Source of the DNA: Intrasporangiaceae bacterium
Lineage (GTDB): Bacteria; Actinomycetota; Actinomycetes; Actinomycetales; Dermatophilaceae
Direction of reading: 5' to 3'
NCBI GenBank assembly: GCA_021324575.1
Contig: JAJPIW010000026.1
Span: 1 to 64,000, forward strand
DNA: 64,000 bases
This document shows, in pieces, positions 23,444-32,565 of the stretch (the stretch's first letter is position 1; the number at the start of each line of letters is the position of its first letter). Under the pieces are notes generated by a model. That model was not told the DNA's origin. It ran no database searches and saw only the letters and a program-made list of their open reading frames with translations. Position numbers and translations under genes: made by a program.

Positions 23444-26400
23444 TCAGTCGGCGGTGAGGAGAGCCCGGATGTCGTCGGGGGTGATCACGCCACCCATGGC
23501 ATCTCCGCCCTCGACGACCCGGTCGAAGAGGTCGCGCTTGCGGTCCTGAAGGGCGACGACCTTGTCCTCGATCGTCCCGCTGCTCACCATCCGGTAGACC
23601 ATGACCGGCCGGGTCTGGCCGATCCGGTGCGCCCGGTCGACGGCCTGGGCCTCGGTGGCGGGGTTCCACCATGGGTCGAGGACGAAGACGTAGTCGGCCT
23701 CGGTGAGCGTGAGCCCGGTGCCACCCGCCTTGAGGCTGATCAGGAAGGCCGTCGAGTCCCCGGTGCGGAAGCCGTCGATGACCGCCGGCCGGTTGCGGGT
23801 GCGCCCGTCGAGGTAGGCCGTGGACACTCCGGCCTCGCGCAGCGCCGACTCGACGAGCTTGAGATAGCCGGTGAACTGGCTGAACACCAGCGCCCGGTGA
23901 CCCTCCTGGCGCAGCTCCACGAGGTGGTCGATGAGCTCGGTGATCTTGGCCGACTGGGCCTTGCCGGCGTGCGCCTCGTCGACGAGGACCGGGTCGAGGG
24001 ACAGCTGGCGCAGCCGGGTGAGCGAGGCCAGGATCGCGATCCGGTTGGCGGTCGGGTCGTCGAGCAGCCCGAGGAGGCGCTGCCGCTCACGCTGAAGGTG
24101 CTGGTCGTAGATCCGCTGGTGCACGGGGTGCAGCGGCACCGGCAGGACCTGGACCTGCTTGGGCGGCAGGTCGGAGGCCACCGCCTCCTTGGTCCGGCGG
24201 AGCATGAGCGGGCGGATCCGGCGCCGCAGCCGGGCGAGCAGCTCGGTGTTGCCGTCGACCTCGATCGGGCGCCGGTAGTGCTGGGAGAACTGGTCACGCT
24301 TGGCATACAGGCCGGGCGCTACGACCGACAGCAGGGACCACAGGTCCATGAGCGAGTTCTCCAGGGGCGTCCCGGTGACCACCATCTTGAACGGCGCACG
24401 CAGCCGGCGGGCCGCCTGGTAGGTCTGCGACGCCGAGTTCTTCAGGGCCTGCGCCTCGTCCAGGACGAGCGCCCGCCACGGCAGGGCGCGGAACGCCTCG
24501 GCGTCGATCCGGAACACGGCATACGAGGTGACGACGACCTGCGCCCCGGCGATCACCTCGGCGAGCGATCCCTTGCGCCGCCGGGTCGTCTCCCCGACGA
24601 GGGCGACCGTCAGGTCAGGGGTGAACCGCATCGCCTCGTCGCGCCACGTCGACAGCACCGAGGTCGGAGCCACGACGAGGACCGGTGCGGCCAGCTCCCC
24701 TCTGTCGTGGGCGCGCTGGACGACCGCGAGGGTCTGCAGCGTCTTGCCCAGCCCCATGTCGTCGGCGAGCACCGCGCCCAGCCCTGCGTCCCACAGTGTC
24801 GCGAGCCATTGGAAGCCCTCTCGCTGGTAGGGCCGCAGGTCGGCCTTGACCCCCAGCGGCACCTCGTCGACGGCGGGCGCGATCCCATCGCGGATGGCGA
24901 TCATCCGGTCGGCCCACTCGCGACTCTGCCGGTCGACGATCCCGAGCTCGAGGAGCTCGGCGAACAGGTCGACCTGGAACCGGCTGATCCTGGCCCCGTC
25001 GCGGATCGGGTCGCCCAGCTCGCGGGCCTCCTCGATGAGCCGCCGCAGCTCGTCCAGCGAGGCATGGTCGAGCGAGAACCAGGTGCCCGAGTCCAGGAGC
25101 ATGACCTCGTCGCCCCGCGCGAGCGCCTGGAAGAGCGGCTCGAACGGCACCTTCTCCTCACCGACCGTCACGGTGACGTGCAGGTCGAGCCAGTCGCCCG
25201 CCTCCGCGCCCTCGACGACCGGGATCCAGCGGATGACCGGGGTCTCGGTGGACTCGGCGTATGCCGGGAGCTCGCCGATGACCTCGACCTCCAGGTCCTC
25301 GTCGGCCTCCCAGACGGGCAGCACGTCGCGGACGAAGTCGGCGACCCCCTGACCCCGCACGGTCACCGACGACTCGATCCGCCAGCGCCCTCCGGGCACC
25401 GACCAGCGAACACCCGGCAGCAGGTCGAGAACCGTTGCCCGAGCGAGGATCTCACGCTCGGCGAGGGTGTCGCGGACGGTGGCATCGGCCTCGTCGAGAG
25501 GAGAGACGAGCGTCGGGCCGTCGCGGCCCGGGTAACGCCACGAGCTCGTCACCGCCACGTCGGCGACCGACCTCATCTCGACCCGGACGTGCAGCCGGAC
25601 CGGGTCGGGCTCGGCGAGGTCGACCGACCCGTCGGGCGACACGATCGGCAGCCGGCGCCGCAGCCGCGGGTAGTAGAAGGACAGGAAGCGGTCGACGTCG
25701 GGCTCGGGGATGACGACATCGCCACCGGCGAAGAGCCGGTCGTATGCCGTGGGCAGCACCGGCTGGATCGGTGCCAGGTGGAGGGTGTCGCCGGCGAGGA
25801 CAGCCACGCCGTGGACCGGGTGCCCGAGCGGATGGATGACCACGCCCACGCGCGGCGCGGAGCCGGCGCCGACGAGGTCGGCCACGGCCCTCGTGCCCTC
25901 GACCCCGGGGACACCGAGCAGGTTGGCTCGCAGGGTGAGGCTGCCGTCGGCCGGTGAGGTGGCGGCCAGCTCGACATGGACCGACTCGTGGGCGAGCTCG
26001 ACCGAGGAGACCGGGCGCATGAGCGAGCTGGCCGGCAGCGCACCAGGGGGCCGGCGGGGGCGGGTGCCGTAGCGGGACCCGCCGGGAGATGGACCCTTGA
26101 CCGGGCCGGCGACCAGCTCCACGCCGGCATCGAGGGCCCTGACCAGCCACGGCCAGAAGTCAGGACCGAGCGGGCCGAGGTCGATGGTCTGCGGGCGGTG
26201 GATGTAGCCGTAGCGGGCGGCGCTCTGGTCCATCCGGCACAGCTCGAGCCCGAGGGCGACGTGCTCGCTCAGCAGGGTCCGCGAGCCCATGGCGCCCAGC
26301 GCCTGGTCCCACGACCACGAGGCCGACCAGGTGCCCGCGCGGGACAGCCGGGTCGGCCGCAGGACCAGCCCGAAGACCCGCCGACCGGGCGTGGTCGTCC

Positions 26401-26950
26401 GCTCGACCTGGGTGACCATGAGCCCCAGCGGCTCCCGTGCAGCGTCGTCGTCCAGGTCGGGCTCGGCCGCGACGAGCGGGTCGAGCTCCTGCTGCCAGGA
26501 CGGGGTGACCCGGACGTTCTGGCCCCGCCACTCGCCCTGACCGGTGAACAGCCCTCCGGCCCCGCCGGCCGTGCCGAGCGACGGGGAGGACGACGAGGAA
26601 CCCAAGGCGCCGGCATACGGGTCAGGAGCGTCTCCGACGATGGACCGGGCCGTGAGGAGCACCGCGATGCAGTGCTTGCAGTTGGACCCGACCGGGCATG
26701 AGCAGCGGCCGACCCACGTGGGGGTCTGGCTGTCGGTCATCCGGGTGACGAGGCTGTTGTAGGACTCCCGTCCGCTGCCCGACACCTCGCCGATGAGGAC
26801 GCGGCCCCGGTCGGCCGTGCTGATCGACCTGACCATGCCGGCCTGGGCGTAGGCGCGGCCGCGCGCGAGCGACCCGCTGTCGGTCGACCGCGCGAGCGCG
26901 AAGTCGGTGACGCGAGCCACCCACTCCGCTGCGCCGACGTCGAATGCCAT
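23444..26950 (-). CDS. SWIM-zinc-finger SNF2-family helicase
   Basis: The 1168-residue protein has an N-terminal SWIM motif (CSCPVGSNCKHCIAV, at about residues 83-97), a long middle region and a C-terminal SNF2 ATPase: DDMGLGKTLQTL (Walker A, motif I), LDEAQALKN (motif II), VTGTPLENSLMDLWS, then helicase C with VFSQFTGYL and TEAQAVDRAHRIGQTRPV. SNF2 translocases of this bacterial RapA/HepA-like group remodel DNA-protein complexes; the SWIM domain is thought to bind DNA or protein. It is divergent from the DUF2231 gene. Confidence 0.92.
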   Translation of the reverse strand: MAFDVGAAEWVARVTDFALARSTDSGSLARGRAYAQAGMVRSISTADRGRVLIGEVSGSGRESYNSLVTRMTDSQTPTWVGRCSCPVGSNCKHCIAVLLTARSIVGDAPDPYAGALGSSSSSPSLGTAGGAGGLFTGQGEWRGQNVRVTPSWQQELDPLVAAEPDLDDDAAREPLGLMVTQVERTTTPGRRVFGLVLRPTRLSRAGTWSASWSWDQALGAMGSRTLLSEHVALGLELCRMDQSAARYGYIHRPQTIDLGPLGPDFWPWLVRALDAGVELVAGPVKGPSPGGSRYGTRPRRPPGALPASSLMRPVSSVELAHESVHVELAATSPADGSLTLRANLLGVPGVEGTRAVADLVGAGSAPRVGVVIHPLGHPVHGVAVLAGDTLHLAPIQPVLPTAYDRLFAGGDVVIPEPDVDRFLSFYYPRLRRRLPIVSPDGSVDLAEPDPVRLHVRVEMRSVADVAVTSSWRYPGRDGPTLVSPLDEADATVRDTLAEREILARATVLDLLPGVRWSVPGGRWRIESSVTVRGQGVADFVRDVLPVWEADEDLEVEVIGELPAYAESTETPVIRWIPVVEGAEAGDWLDLHVTVTVGEEKVPFEPLFQALARGDEVMLLDSGTWFSLDHASLDELRRLIEEARELGDPIRDGARISRFQVDLFAELLELGIVDRQSREWADRMIAIRDGIAPAVDEVPLGVKADLRPYQREGFQWLATLWDAGLGAVLADDMGLGKTLQTLAVVQRAHDRGELAAPVLVVAPTSVLSTWRDEAMRFTPDLTVALVGETTRRRKGSLAEVIAGAQVVVTSYAVFRIDAEAFRALPWRALVLDEAQALKNSASQTYQAARRLRAPFKMVVTGTPLENSLMDLWSLLSVVAPGLYAKRDQFSQHYRRPIEVDGNTELLARLRRRIRPLMLRRTKEAVASDLPPKQVQVLPVPLHPVHQRIYDQHLQRERQRLLGLLDDPTANRIAILASLTRLRQLSLDPVLVDEAHAGKAQSAKITELIDHLVELRQEGHRALVFSQFTGYLKLVESALREAGVSTAYLDGRTRNRPAVIDGFRTGDSTAFLISLKAGGTGLTLTEADYVFVLDPWWNPATEAQAVDRAHRIGQTRPVMVYRMVSSGTIEDKVVALQDRKRDLFDRVVEGGDAMGGVITPDDIRALLTAD

Positions 26951-27066
26951 CGACGCACGATAACGCGATCGGCCGACACTGCTTGACCGTCCTCCACAGG
27001 CCCGACCGTCTCCACAGGCGCCGTGCCTAGGATCGAGCCCCGCCCGTGCCGCCCAAGGAGCAGCCC

Positions 27067-27582
27067 GTGTTCGACCAGGTCTTCGGCCTCCCCGTCCACG
27101 CTCTCGTCATCCACCTGGTCGTGGTCCTCGCGCCGCTCGGTGGGCTCACGGCCATCGCGTATGCCGTGCGCCCGGGGTGGCGGTGGTACCTCAAGTGGCC
27201 GACGGTCGCGCTGGCGGTGGTCACGGGGGTCACCAGCTTCGTCGCCGCCCAGAGCGGGGAGCAGCTGGAGCACCGGCTGATCACGACCGCTGCCGCCCGT
27301 AACAGCCCGGCCGGACGGCTGATCGCGGCCCATGCCGACGCCGGGAGCACGATGCGGCTCGTCGGCCTGGTGTTCATGGTGGTCACCCTGGCGGTCGTCC
27401 TATGGGCACTGCCGACCGCTCCGGCCCAGCGCAACGTCACCGACCCCGCGGCGCCCGAGCGCAGCGGGGTGGTCACCGCGGTGGCCGCTGCCGTGCTCGT
27501 GCTCGCCGCTGGCGGGGTCCTCTACCAGGTGGCCGTGACCGGGCACTCCGGCGCCAAGGCGGTCTGGTCGACGACCGGCTGA
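27067..27582 (+). CDS. DUF2231 family membrane protein
   Basis: The 171-residue protein starts MFDQVFGLPVHALVIHLVVV, the family N-terminus with conserved His residues in the first helices, followed by three more transmembrane helices. Function is unknown; the histidines may bind haem. GTG at 27067 has AAGGAG six bases upstream; an upstream GTG at 27046 has no ribosome site. Confidence 0.85.
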   Translation: MFDQVFGLPVHALVIHLVVVLAPLGGLTAIAYAVRPGWRWYLKWPTVALAVVTGVTSFVAAQSGEQLEHRLITTAAARNSPAGRLIAAHADAGSTMRLVGLVFMVVTLAVVLWALPTAPAQRNVTDPAAPERSGVVTAVAAAVLVLAAGGVLYQVAVTGHSGAKAVWSTTG

Positions 27583-27637
27583 CCCGAGCGACCGGCATAC
27601 GGGATCCGCCAGGTGAGGGTCGTGACAGAGTGGAGGC

Positions 27638-28477
27638 ATGGTCGAAATCTCCATCCCCTCGACTCGCCTCGCGGACGGGCACGGCATCCCCATGGTCGGG
27701 ATCGGCACGCACAAGCTGCAGGGCGATGAGGGCCTGGCGGCGCTGACCTCGGCGATCGGGCTGGGCTATCGGCTGGTCGACACGGCGGCCCAGTACGGCA
27801 ACGAGGAGGTCGTCGGCGAGGCGCTGCGCGCTTCGGGGGTTCCGCGCGACGAGCTGCAGGTCATGACCAAGCTCCGCGGCAGCGACCACGGCCGCGACGG
27901 GGCCCGGCGCGGCCTCGAGGGGTCGCTCGAGCGGCTCGGCCTGGACCACGTCGAGCACTACCTCATCCACTGGCCGAACCCGTCGCGTGACCTCTACGTC
28001 GAGTCGTATGCCGCGATGCTCGAGCTGCGCGACGAGGGACTGGTCGGCAGCGTCGGGGTGTCGAACTTCAAACCGGCCCAGTTGCAGCGGCTCCACGACG
28101 CGACCGGTGAGTGGCCGGCCATCAACGAGATCCAGCTGTCACCGCTGCTGGCCCGGCGCGAGCTGCGGGCCTTCCAGCGTGATCGTGGCATCGTCACCGT
28201 CGCGTGGGGGCCACTGGGGCTGCGTGACCGGCTCCCGGAGCGGCCGGTCGTCCACGAGGTCGCCCACGAGACCGGGCGCGGGCTCGGCCCGACGATCCTG
28301 CGCTGGGCGGTCCAGCAGGGCATCGTCGTCATCCCCAAGTCCTCCAGCCCGGGCCGTCAGCGCGAGAACGCCGAGCTCTTCGACTTCACCCTCACCGACT
28401 CCCAGATGGCTCGCCTGGACTCCCTCGACCTCGGCGAGGGCGCGGCCTGGGACAGCGACACCCACGAGGAGCTCTGA
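27638..28477 (+). CDS. Aldo/keto reductase
   Basis: The 279-residue TIM-barrel protein has the AKR signatures GYRLVDTAAQYGNEE (catalytic Asp/Tyr), LDHVEHYLIHWPNP (His), and IPKSSSPGRQRENAELFDF (NADPH-binding Lys/Arg). It reduces carbonyl compounds such as 2,5-diketo-D-gluconate-like substrates. It starts with ATG at 27638 and is followed three bases later by DUF952 and DUF2236 genes. Confidence 0.9.
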   Translation: MVEISIPSTRLADGHGIPMVGIGTHKLQGDEGLAALTSAIGLGYRLVDTAAQYGNEEVVGEALRASGVPRDELQVMTKLRGSDHGRDGARRGLEGSLERLGLDHVEHYLIHWPNPSRDLYVESYAAMLELRDEGLVGSVGVSNFKPAQLQRLHDATGEWPAINEIQLSPLLARRELRAFQRDRGIVTVAWGPLGLRDRLPERPVVHEVAHETGRGLGPTILRWAVQQGIVVIPKSSSPGRQRENAELFDFTLTDSQMARLDSLDLGEGAAWDSDTHEEL

Positions 28478-28480
28478 GAC

Positions 28481-28825
28481 GTGCAGCCGCCGATCTTCCA
28501 CCTGGCCGACCCCGACGAGTGGGCTGCGGCCGTTGCCTCGGGCGGCTACGAGCGGTCCACCCGCGGCCGGACCCTCGCCGACGAGGGGTTCATCCACACC
28601 TCGTATGCCGTGCAGTGGCCGGTCGTCCGCCGCGCCTTCTACGCCGACGTGGCGACGCCCCTGCTGCTTCTCACCATCGACCCGGAGCGGCTCACCTCGC
28701 CCCTGGTCGTCGAGGTCGGCAACCCGGCGACGGGCGAGGAGTTCCCGCACATCTACGGCCCGCTCAACCCTGATGCCGTCGTCGCGGTCGAGCAGCTGGA
28801 CCCCCCGCACCACCTCTCCCCGTGA
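28481..28825 (+). CDS. DUF952 family protein
   Basis: The 114-residue protein has the family pattern IFHLADPDEWAAA...TLADEGFIHTS, and FPHIYGPLNPDAVVAVEQL near the C-terminus. DUF952 proteins are small, of unknown function, structurally like ADP-ribosyl-binding or ART-like folds. The GTG start is at 28481. Its TGA overlaps the start of the DUF2236 gene (GTGA). Confidence 0.85.
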   Translation: MQPPIFHLADPDEWAAAVASGGYERSTRGRTLADEGFIHTSYAVQWPVVRRAFYADVATPLLLLTIDPERLTSPLVVEVGNPATGEEFPHIYGPLNPDAVVAVEQLDPPHHLSP

Positions 28826-29796
28826 CCGCCGGTCATCGCTCCGCCGCCGCGCTGGACGCCGCCCTCGACCCGGTCCGCGCGCGGGTCGCGACTGCGGTGC
28901 GATCCCGGGTGGCGGGGACCGATGACGGTCGGGCAGAACGGATCTGGCGCACTCCGGGGCCGCGCTGGTTCCGGCCGGGTGACCCGATCTGGCGGGTGCA
29001 CAGCGACCCCTCGATGATGGTCGGTGGGCTCCGGGCGCTCCTCGTCCAGTCGCTCCACCCGCTTGCGATGGCCGGCGTCGCCGGCCACTCCGGCTTCAAG
29101 GGCGATCCGTGGGGTCGGCTGCAGCGCACGAGCTACTTCATCGCCACCACCACCTACGCGCCGATCCCGGACGCCGAGGCACTCCTCGCCCGGATCCGCG
29201 GCATCCACCGCCGCGTCAACGGCGTAGCCGACGACGGATCCCCGTACGCCGCAAGCGATCCGCACCTGTTGGCATGGGTCCACGCCGCCGAGGCGCAGTC
29301 CTTCCTCACAGCGTTCCAGACGTATGCCGCGCGCCCGCTCTCCCCGGTCGACGCCGACACCTACATCGCCCAGATCGGGTCGATCTCGGCCCGGCTCGGG
29401 GTCGCCGCGCCTCCGCAGACGGTCCACGACCTCGATGCCGTCATCACGGCATACGGGCCGGAGCTGCGGGCGAGTGACGCCGCCCTGGCGGCGGCCGACT
29501 TCCTGCTCCACCATCCGCCGCTCGCTGGCGTGGCACGGGCAGGCTACCGGCCGTTCGCCCTCGGCGCCCTCGCCATCACCCCAGCCTCCGTGCGACGGGC
29601 GCTGCAGGTGGACGAGGGGTCAGCGCGGTCGAACCGCGTTGCAACACAACTGTGTTCAACGACGATGCGGGTCCTGCGCTGGGCGATCGACCATCCGGCC
29701 GACCAGGCCCTGCCCGACGGGTGGTCCCACCAACCGGCGATCCAGCCAGCGACAATCAGGCCTGGGACGCCTGCTTCTCGGCGATCTGAGCCTTGA
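28822..29796 (+). CDS. DUF2236 (MpaB-like oxygenase) family protein
   Basis: The 324-residue protein carries the family blocks WRVHSDPSMMVGGLRALLVQSLHPLAMAG and TYIAQIGSISARLG, with conserved His/Asp residues thought to bind haem in latex-clearing-protein and MpaB-type oxygenases. Substrate unknown. Its GTG start overlaps the DUF952 stop. Its last 41 bases overlap the end of the convergent thioredoxin gene. Confidence 0.85.
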   Translation: MTAGHRSAAALDAALDPVRARVATAVRSRVAGTDDGRAERIWRTPGPRWFRPGDPIWRVHSDPSMMVGGLRALLVQSLHPLAMAGVAGHSGFKGDPWGRLQRTSYFIATTTYAPIPDAEALLARIRGIHRRVNGVADDGSPYAASDPHLLAWVHAAEAQSFLTAFQTYAARPLSPVDADTYIAQIGSISARLGVAAPPQTVHDLDAVITAYGPELRASDAALAAADFLLHHPPLAGVARAGYRPFALGALAITPASVRRALQVDEGSARSNRVATQLCSTTMRVLRWAIDHPADQALPDGWSHQPAIQPATIRPGTPASRRSEP

Positions 29797-30127
29797 CGTC
29801 AGCCATGTCCAGGCCCTTGATCGAGTCGATGACCTGGGCGAGACCGGCGGGCGGGAGAGCGCCAGGCTGGGAGAAGACGAGGATGCCCTCGCGGAAGCCC
29901 ATGAGCAGCGGGATCGACGTCGAGCCGGTGGCCGCGAAGAGCGCCGGCTGCGCCTCGGTGTCGACCTTGCCGAAGACGATGTCCGCGTGCTGCTCGCTCG
30001 CGGCGTCGAAGACCGGCGCGAACCGCTTGCAGGGGCCACACCAGTCGGCCCAGAAGTCGACGAGCACGATGTCGTTGTCGACGACGGTCTGCTGGAAGGT
30101 GTCGACCGTGAGGTCGGTCGTGGCCAT
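29756..30127 (-). CDS. Thioredoxin
   Basis: The 123-residue protein has WCGPC at residues 29-33 after VLVDFWADWCGP, the classical redox centre, and a cis-Pro loop (GSTSIPLLMGF). It reduces disulfides, and could serve ArsC and other enzymes in this window. ATG at 30127 follows GGAGACTCCC. Its 3' end is on the opposite strand of the DUF2236 3' end by 41 bases. Confidence 0.9.
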   Translation of the reverse strand: MATTDLTVDTFQQTVVDNDIVLVDFWADWCGPCKRFAPVFDAASEQHADIVFGKVDTEAQPALFAATGSTSIPLLMGFREGILVFSQPGALPPAGLAQVIDSIKGLDMADVKAQIAEKQASQA

Positions 30128-30226
30128 GGGAGTCTCCTGTCGGACGTGCGGGATGCAGTTCGGTGCAACAACGCAGGGCCCCGCCATCATCCCCCGCGCC
30201 CTCGCCCGCTCGCCACAATGGGGGCT

Positions 30227-31474
30227 ATGAGCCGCTCTCGGCCCGTGGGACCAGTGTCGGTGGCGGCGGTGGCCGTCGGGATCATGTCCGGTGTCTCCGG
30301 GTCAGTTCTCACGCTTCTCCTGCACGGGGTCCAGCGACTGGCCTTCGGGTACTCCCACTCCACGTTCCTCGTCGGGCTCGAGCACACCCCACCGTGGCGT
30401 CGTGTGGTCGGTACGACGCTGGTCGGGCTCCTCGTCTCGGTCGGCTGGTGGCGGCTGCGCTCGCGAGGGAGGGTGGTGGTCGTCAAGGAGGCCCTGGCGG
30501 ACGCGACGGTCCGGATGCCGCTCCGGCGCACGGCATACGACGCCCTCCTGCAGGTCGTCGCCGTGGGCGGCGGCGCGTCGGTGGGCCGGGAGGCCGCCCC
30601 CCGTCAGGTGGGCGCTGCGCTGGCCGGGTGGCTCGGCCCGAGGCTGGGCCTCGCCCCGCCCGAGCGGCGCCTGATGCTCGCCGCCGGTGCGGGCGCCGGA
30701 CTCGCCGCGGTCTACGGGGTCCCGGTGAGCGGCGCGCTCCTCGCGCTGCTCGCTCTCGGCTCGCTCGCGTCGGCCACCCTCGTCGAGGTGGCGGTCGTGG
30801 CCATCGCCTCGGCCGCCGGCACCGTCGTCGCGTGGCCGGTCACCGGGACGCGCTCCCTGTATGCCGTGCCGGCCGTCCACCTCGACCCTCGCGTCCTCGT
30901 CTGGGCCGCGGTCGGCGCGCCCGTGTGCGTGGGCGCCGCACGGCTGCTCGACGACCTGGCCCACCGGGCGATGGACCGCGCGCCCACACCGTCGTGGCGC
31001 CTCCCGTTGCTGGTCACGACGGCGATGACGCTCGTCGGAGTCGTGGCGATCTGCGCCCCGGCTCTCCCGGGTAATGGCAAGGGCCTGGTCGAGCTGGCTC
31101 TGCGCCCGGGGTCGACCTCGGGCTGGGCGTTCCTGGTCCTGCTGCTGCTCAAGGTCCTGCTCACTGGGGCGTGCCTCCGCTGCGGCATCGTCGGCGGGCT
31201 CATCACCCCGGCGCTCGCGGTGGGGGCGGCGCTCGGTGCGTCGGCTGCTCTGCTCGGCGGCAGCCAAGCCGGGGCCGACACCGCGGCATACGCGCTGGTC
31301 GCGAGCTCCGGAACTCTCGCCGTCAGCCAGCGCAGCGCGCTCTTCGCCGTCGCTCTCGTCTGGGAGCTGACCCGTATGCCGTGGCAGCTCGCAGCCGTGT
31401 GCCTCGGGACCGCGCTGCTGGCCCGCGGACTGGCCCGGCTGGCCTCGGGCCTCCGTGGCAGGGTGGGCACATGA
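30227..31474 (+). CDS. ClC-family chloride channel/transporter
   Basis: The 415-residue membrane protein has the ClC motifs with changes: GGGASVGREAAPRQ replaces the usual GxxVGREGPxVQ, and GNGKGLVE and GGLITPAL correspond to later motifs. The Glu of GREA may be the gating Glu. About ten hydrophobic helices. Because of the deviations, function as chloride/proton exchange is only probable. ATG at 30227; its stop overlaps the next gene's start (ATGA). Confidence 0.8.
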   Translation: MSRSRPVGPVSVAAVAVGIMSGVSGSVLTLLLHGVQRLAFGYSHSTFLVGLEHTPPWRRVVGTTLVGLLVSVGWWRLRSRGRVVVVKEALADATVRMPLRRTAYDALLQVVAVGGGASVGREAAPRQVGAALAGWLGPRLGLAPPERRLMLAAGAGAGLAAVYGVPVSGALLALLALGSLASATLVEVAVVAIASAAGTVVAWPVTGTRSLYAVPAVHLDPRVLVWAAVGAPVCVGAARLLDDLAHRAMDRAPTPSWRLPLLVTTAMTLVGVVAICAPALPGNGKGLVELALRPGSTSGWAFLVLLLLKVLLTGACLRCGIVGGLITPALAVGAALGASAALLGGSQAGADTAAYALVASSGTLAVSQRSALFAVALVWELTRMPWQLAAVCLGTALLARGLARLASGLRGRVGT

Positions 31475-32517
31475 CGTTTCATGCGGACGAGTACAAGGCT
31501 GCAGCCGGGCGCTACGAGGCCGGTATGCCGTACCGCCGGGTCGGGCGATCCGGGCTGTCGCTGCCGGCGGTGTCGCTCGGGTTGTGGCACAACTTCGGCG
31601 ACGACGTGCCGCTCGAGCGGCAGCAGGCGACGCTCCGTCGGGCCTTCGACCGGGGCGTCACGCACTTCGACCTGGCCAACAACTACGGCCCGCCGTACGG
31701 GGCTGCCGAGCGAAACTTCGGGACGATCTTCGCGCGCGACTTCCGCCCGTACCGCGACGAGCTGGTCATCTCCAGCAAGGCGGGCTACGACATGTGGCCG
31801 GGACCGTACGGTCAGGGCGGCGGCTCGCGCAAGTACGTCATCGCCTCCGCCGACCAGTCCCTCGCGCGGCTCGGGCTGGACTACGTCGACATCTTCTACA
31901 GCCACCGCTTCGACGAGACGACGCCGCTCGAGGAGACGATGGGCGCGCTGGACTCCCTCGTGCGACAAGGGAAGGCGCTGTATGCCGGGATCTCCTCGTA
32001 CTCCGCCGAGCGGACCCGCGAGGCGGTCGCCATCGCCCGCGACCTCGGCACGCCGATCCTCATCAACCAGCCGTCGTACTCGATGCTCAACCGGTGGATC
32101 GAAGAATCCCTTCTCGACGCCCTCGGCGAGACCGGCGTGGGGTGCATCGCGTTCAGCCCGCTGGCACAGGGCATGCTGACCAAGAAGTACCTCAAGGGCA
32201 TCCCCGCGGGCTCCCGTGCGGCACAGGGCAAGTCGCTCGACCCGTCGCTGCTCTCCGACGCTGCCCTCAAGCACATCCGGGCGCTGGACCGGATGGCCAA
32301 GGCGCGCGGCCAGTCCCTGGCCCAGATGGCCCTCGCCTGGGCACTTCGCGACCCGCGCGTCACGTCTGTGCTCATCGGTGCCTCGAGCGTCGAGCAGCTC
32401 GACAACTCCCTGGACGCCGTGCAGAACCTGGGCTTCACCGACGCCGAGCTGGCCAGGATCGACAAGCACGCCGTCGACGCCGGCATCAACCTGTGGGCCA
32501 CGTCCAGCTCCAGCTGA
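31471..32517 (+). CDS. Aldo/keto reductase, YghZ/Gpr (L-glyceraldehyde 3-phosphate reductase)-like
   Basis: The 348-residue protein has SLGLWHNFG, THFDLANNYGPPYGAAE, YGQGGGSRKYVIAS and FYSHRFDETTPLEETM, typical of the YghZ/Kvbeta-related AKR14 group which reduces L-glyceraldehyde 3-phosphate and methylglyoxal. ATG at 31471 overlaps the ClC stop. It is followed by the less GC-rich HAD gene. Confidence 0.9.
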   Translation: MTFHADEYKAAAGRYEAGMPYRRVGRSGLSLPAVSLGLWHNFGDDVPLERQQATLRRAFDRGVTHFDLANNYGPPYGAAERNFGTIFARDFRPYRDELVISSKAGYDMWPGPYGQGGGSRKYVIASADQSLARLGLDYVDIFYSHRFDETTPLEETMGALDSLVRQGKALYAGISSYSAERTREAVAIARDLGTPILINQPSYSMLNRWIEESLLDALGETGVGCIAFSPLAQGMLTKKYLKGIPAGSRAAQGKSLDPSLLSDAALKHIRALDRMAKARGQSLAQMALAWALRDPRVTSVLIGASSVEQLDNSLDAVQNLGFTDAELARIDKHAVDAGINLWATSSSS

Positions 32518-32565
32518 CCTCACGACCTTTGGAGAGCTCGCCACCTAGGTCGTATCTGGTCGGGC

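Noticed and set aside
23180-25957. 925-codon plus frame opposite the SNF2 gene
   Set aside because: Composition is that of an antisense frame; SNF2 motifs on the minus strand are unmistakable.
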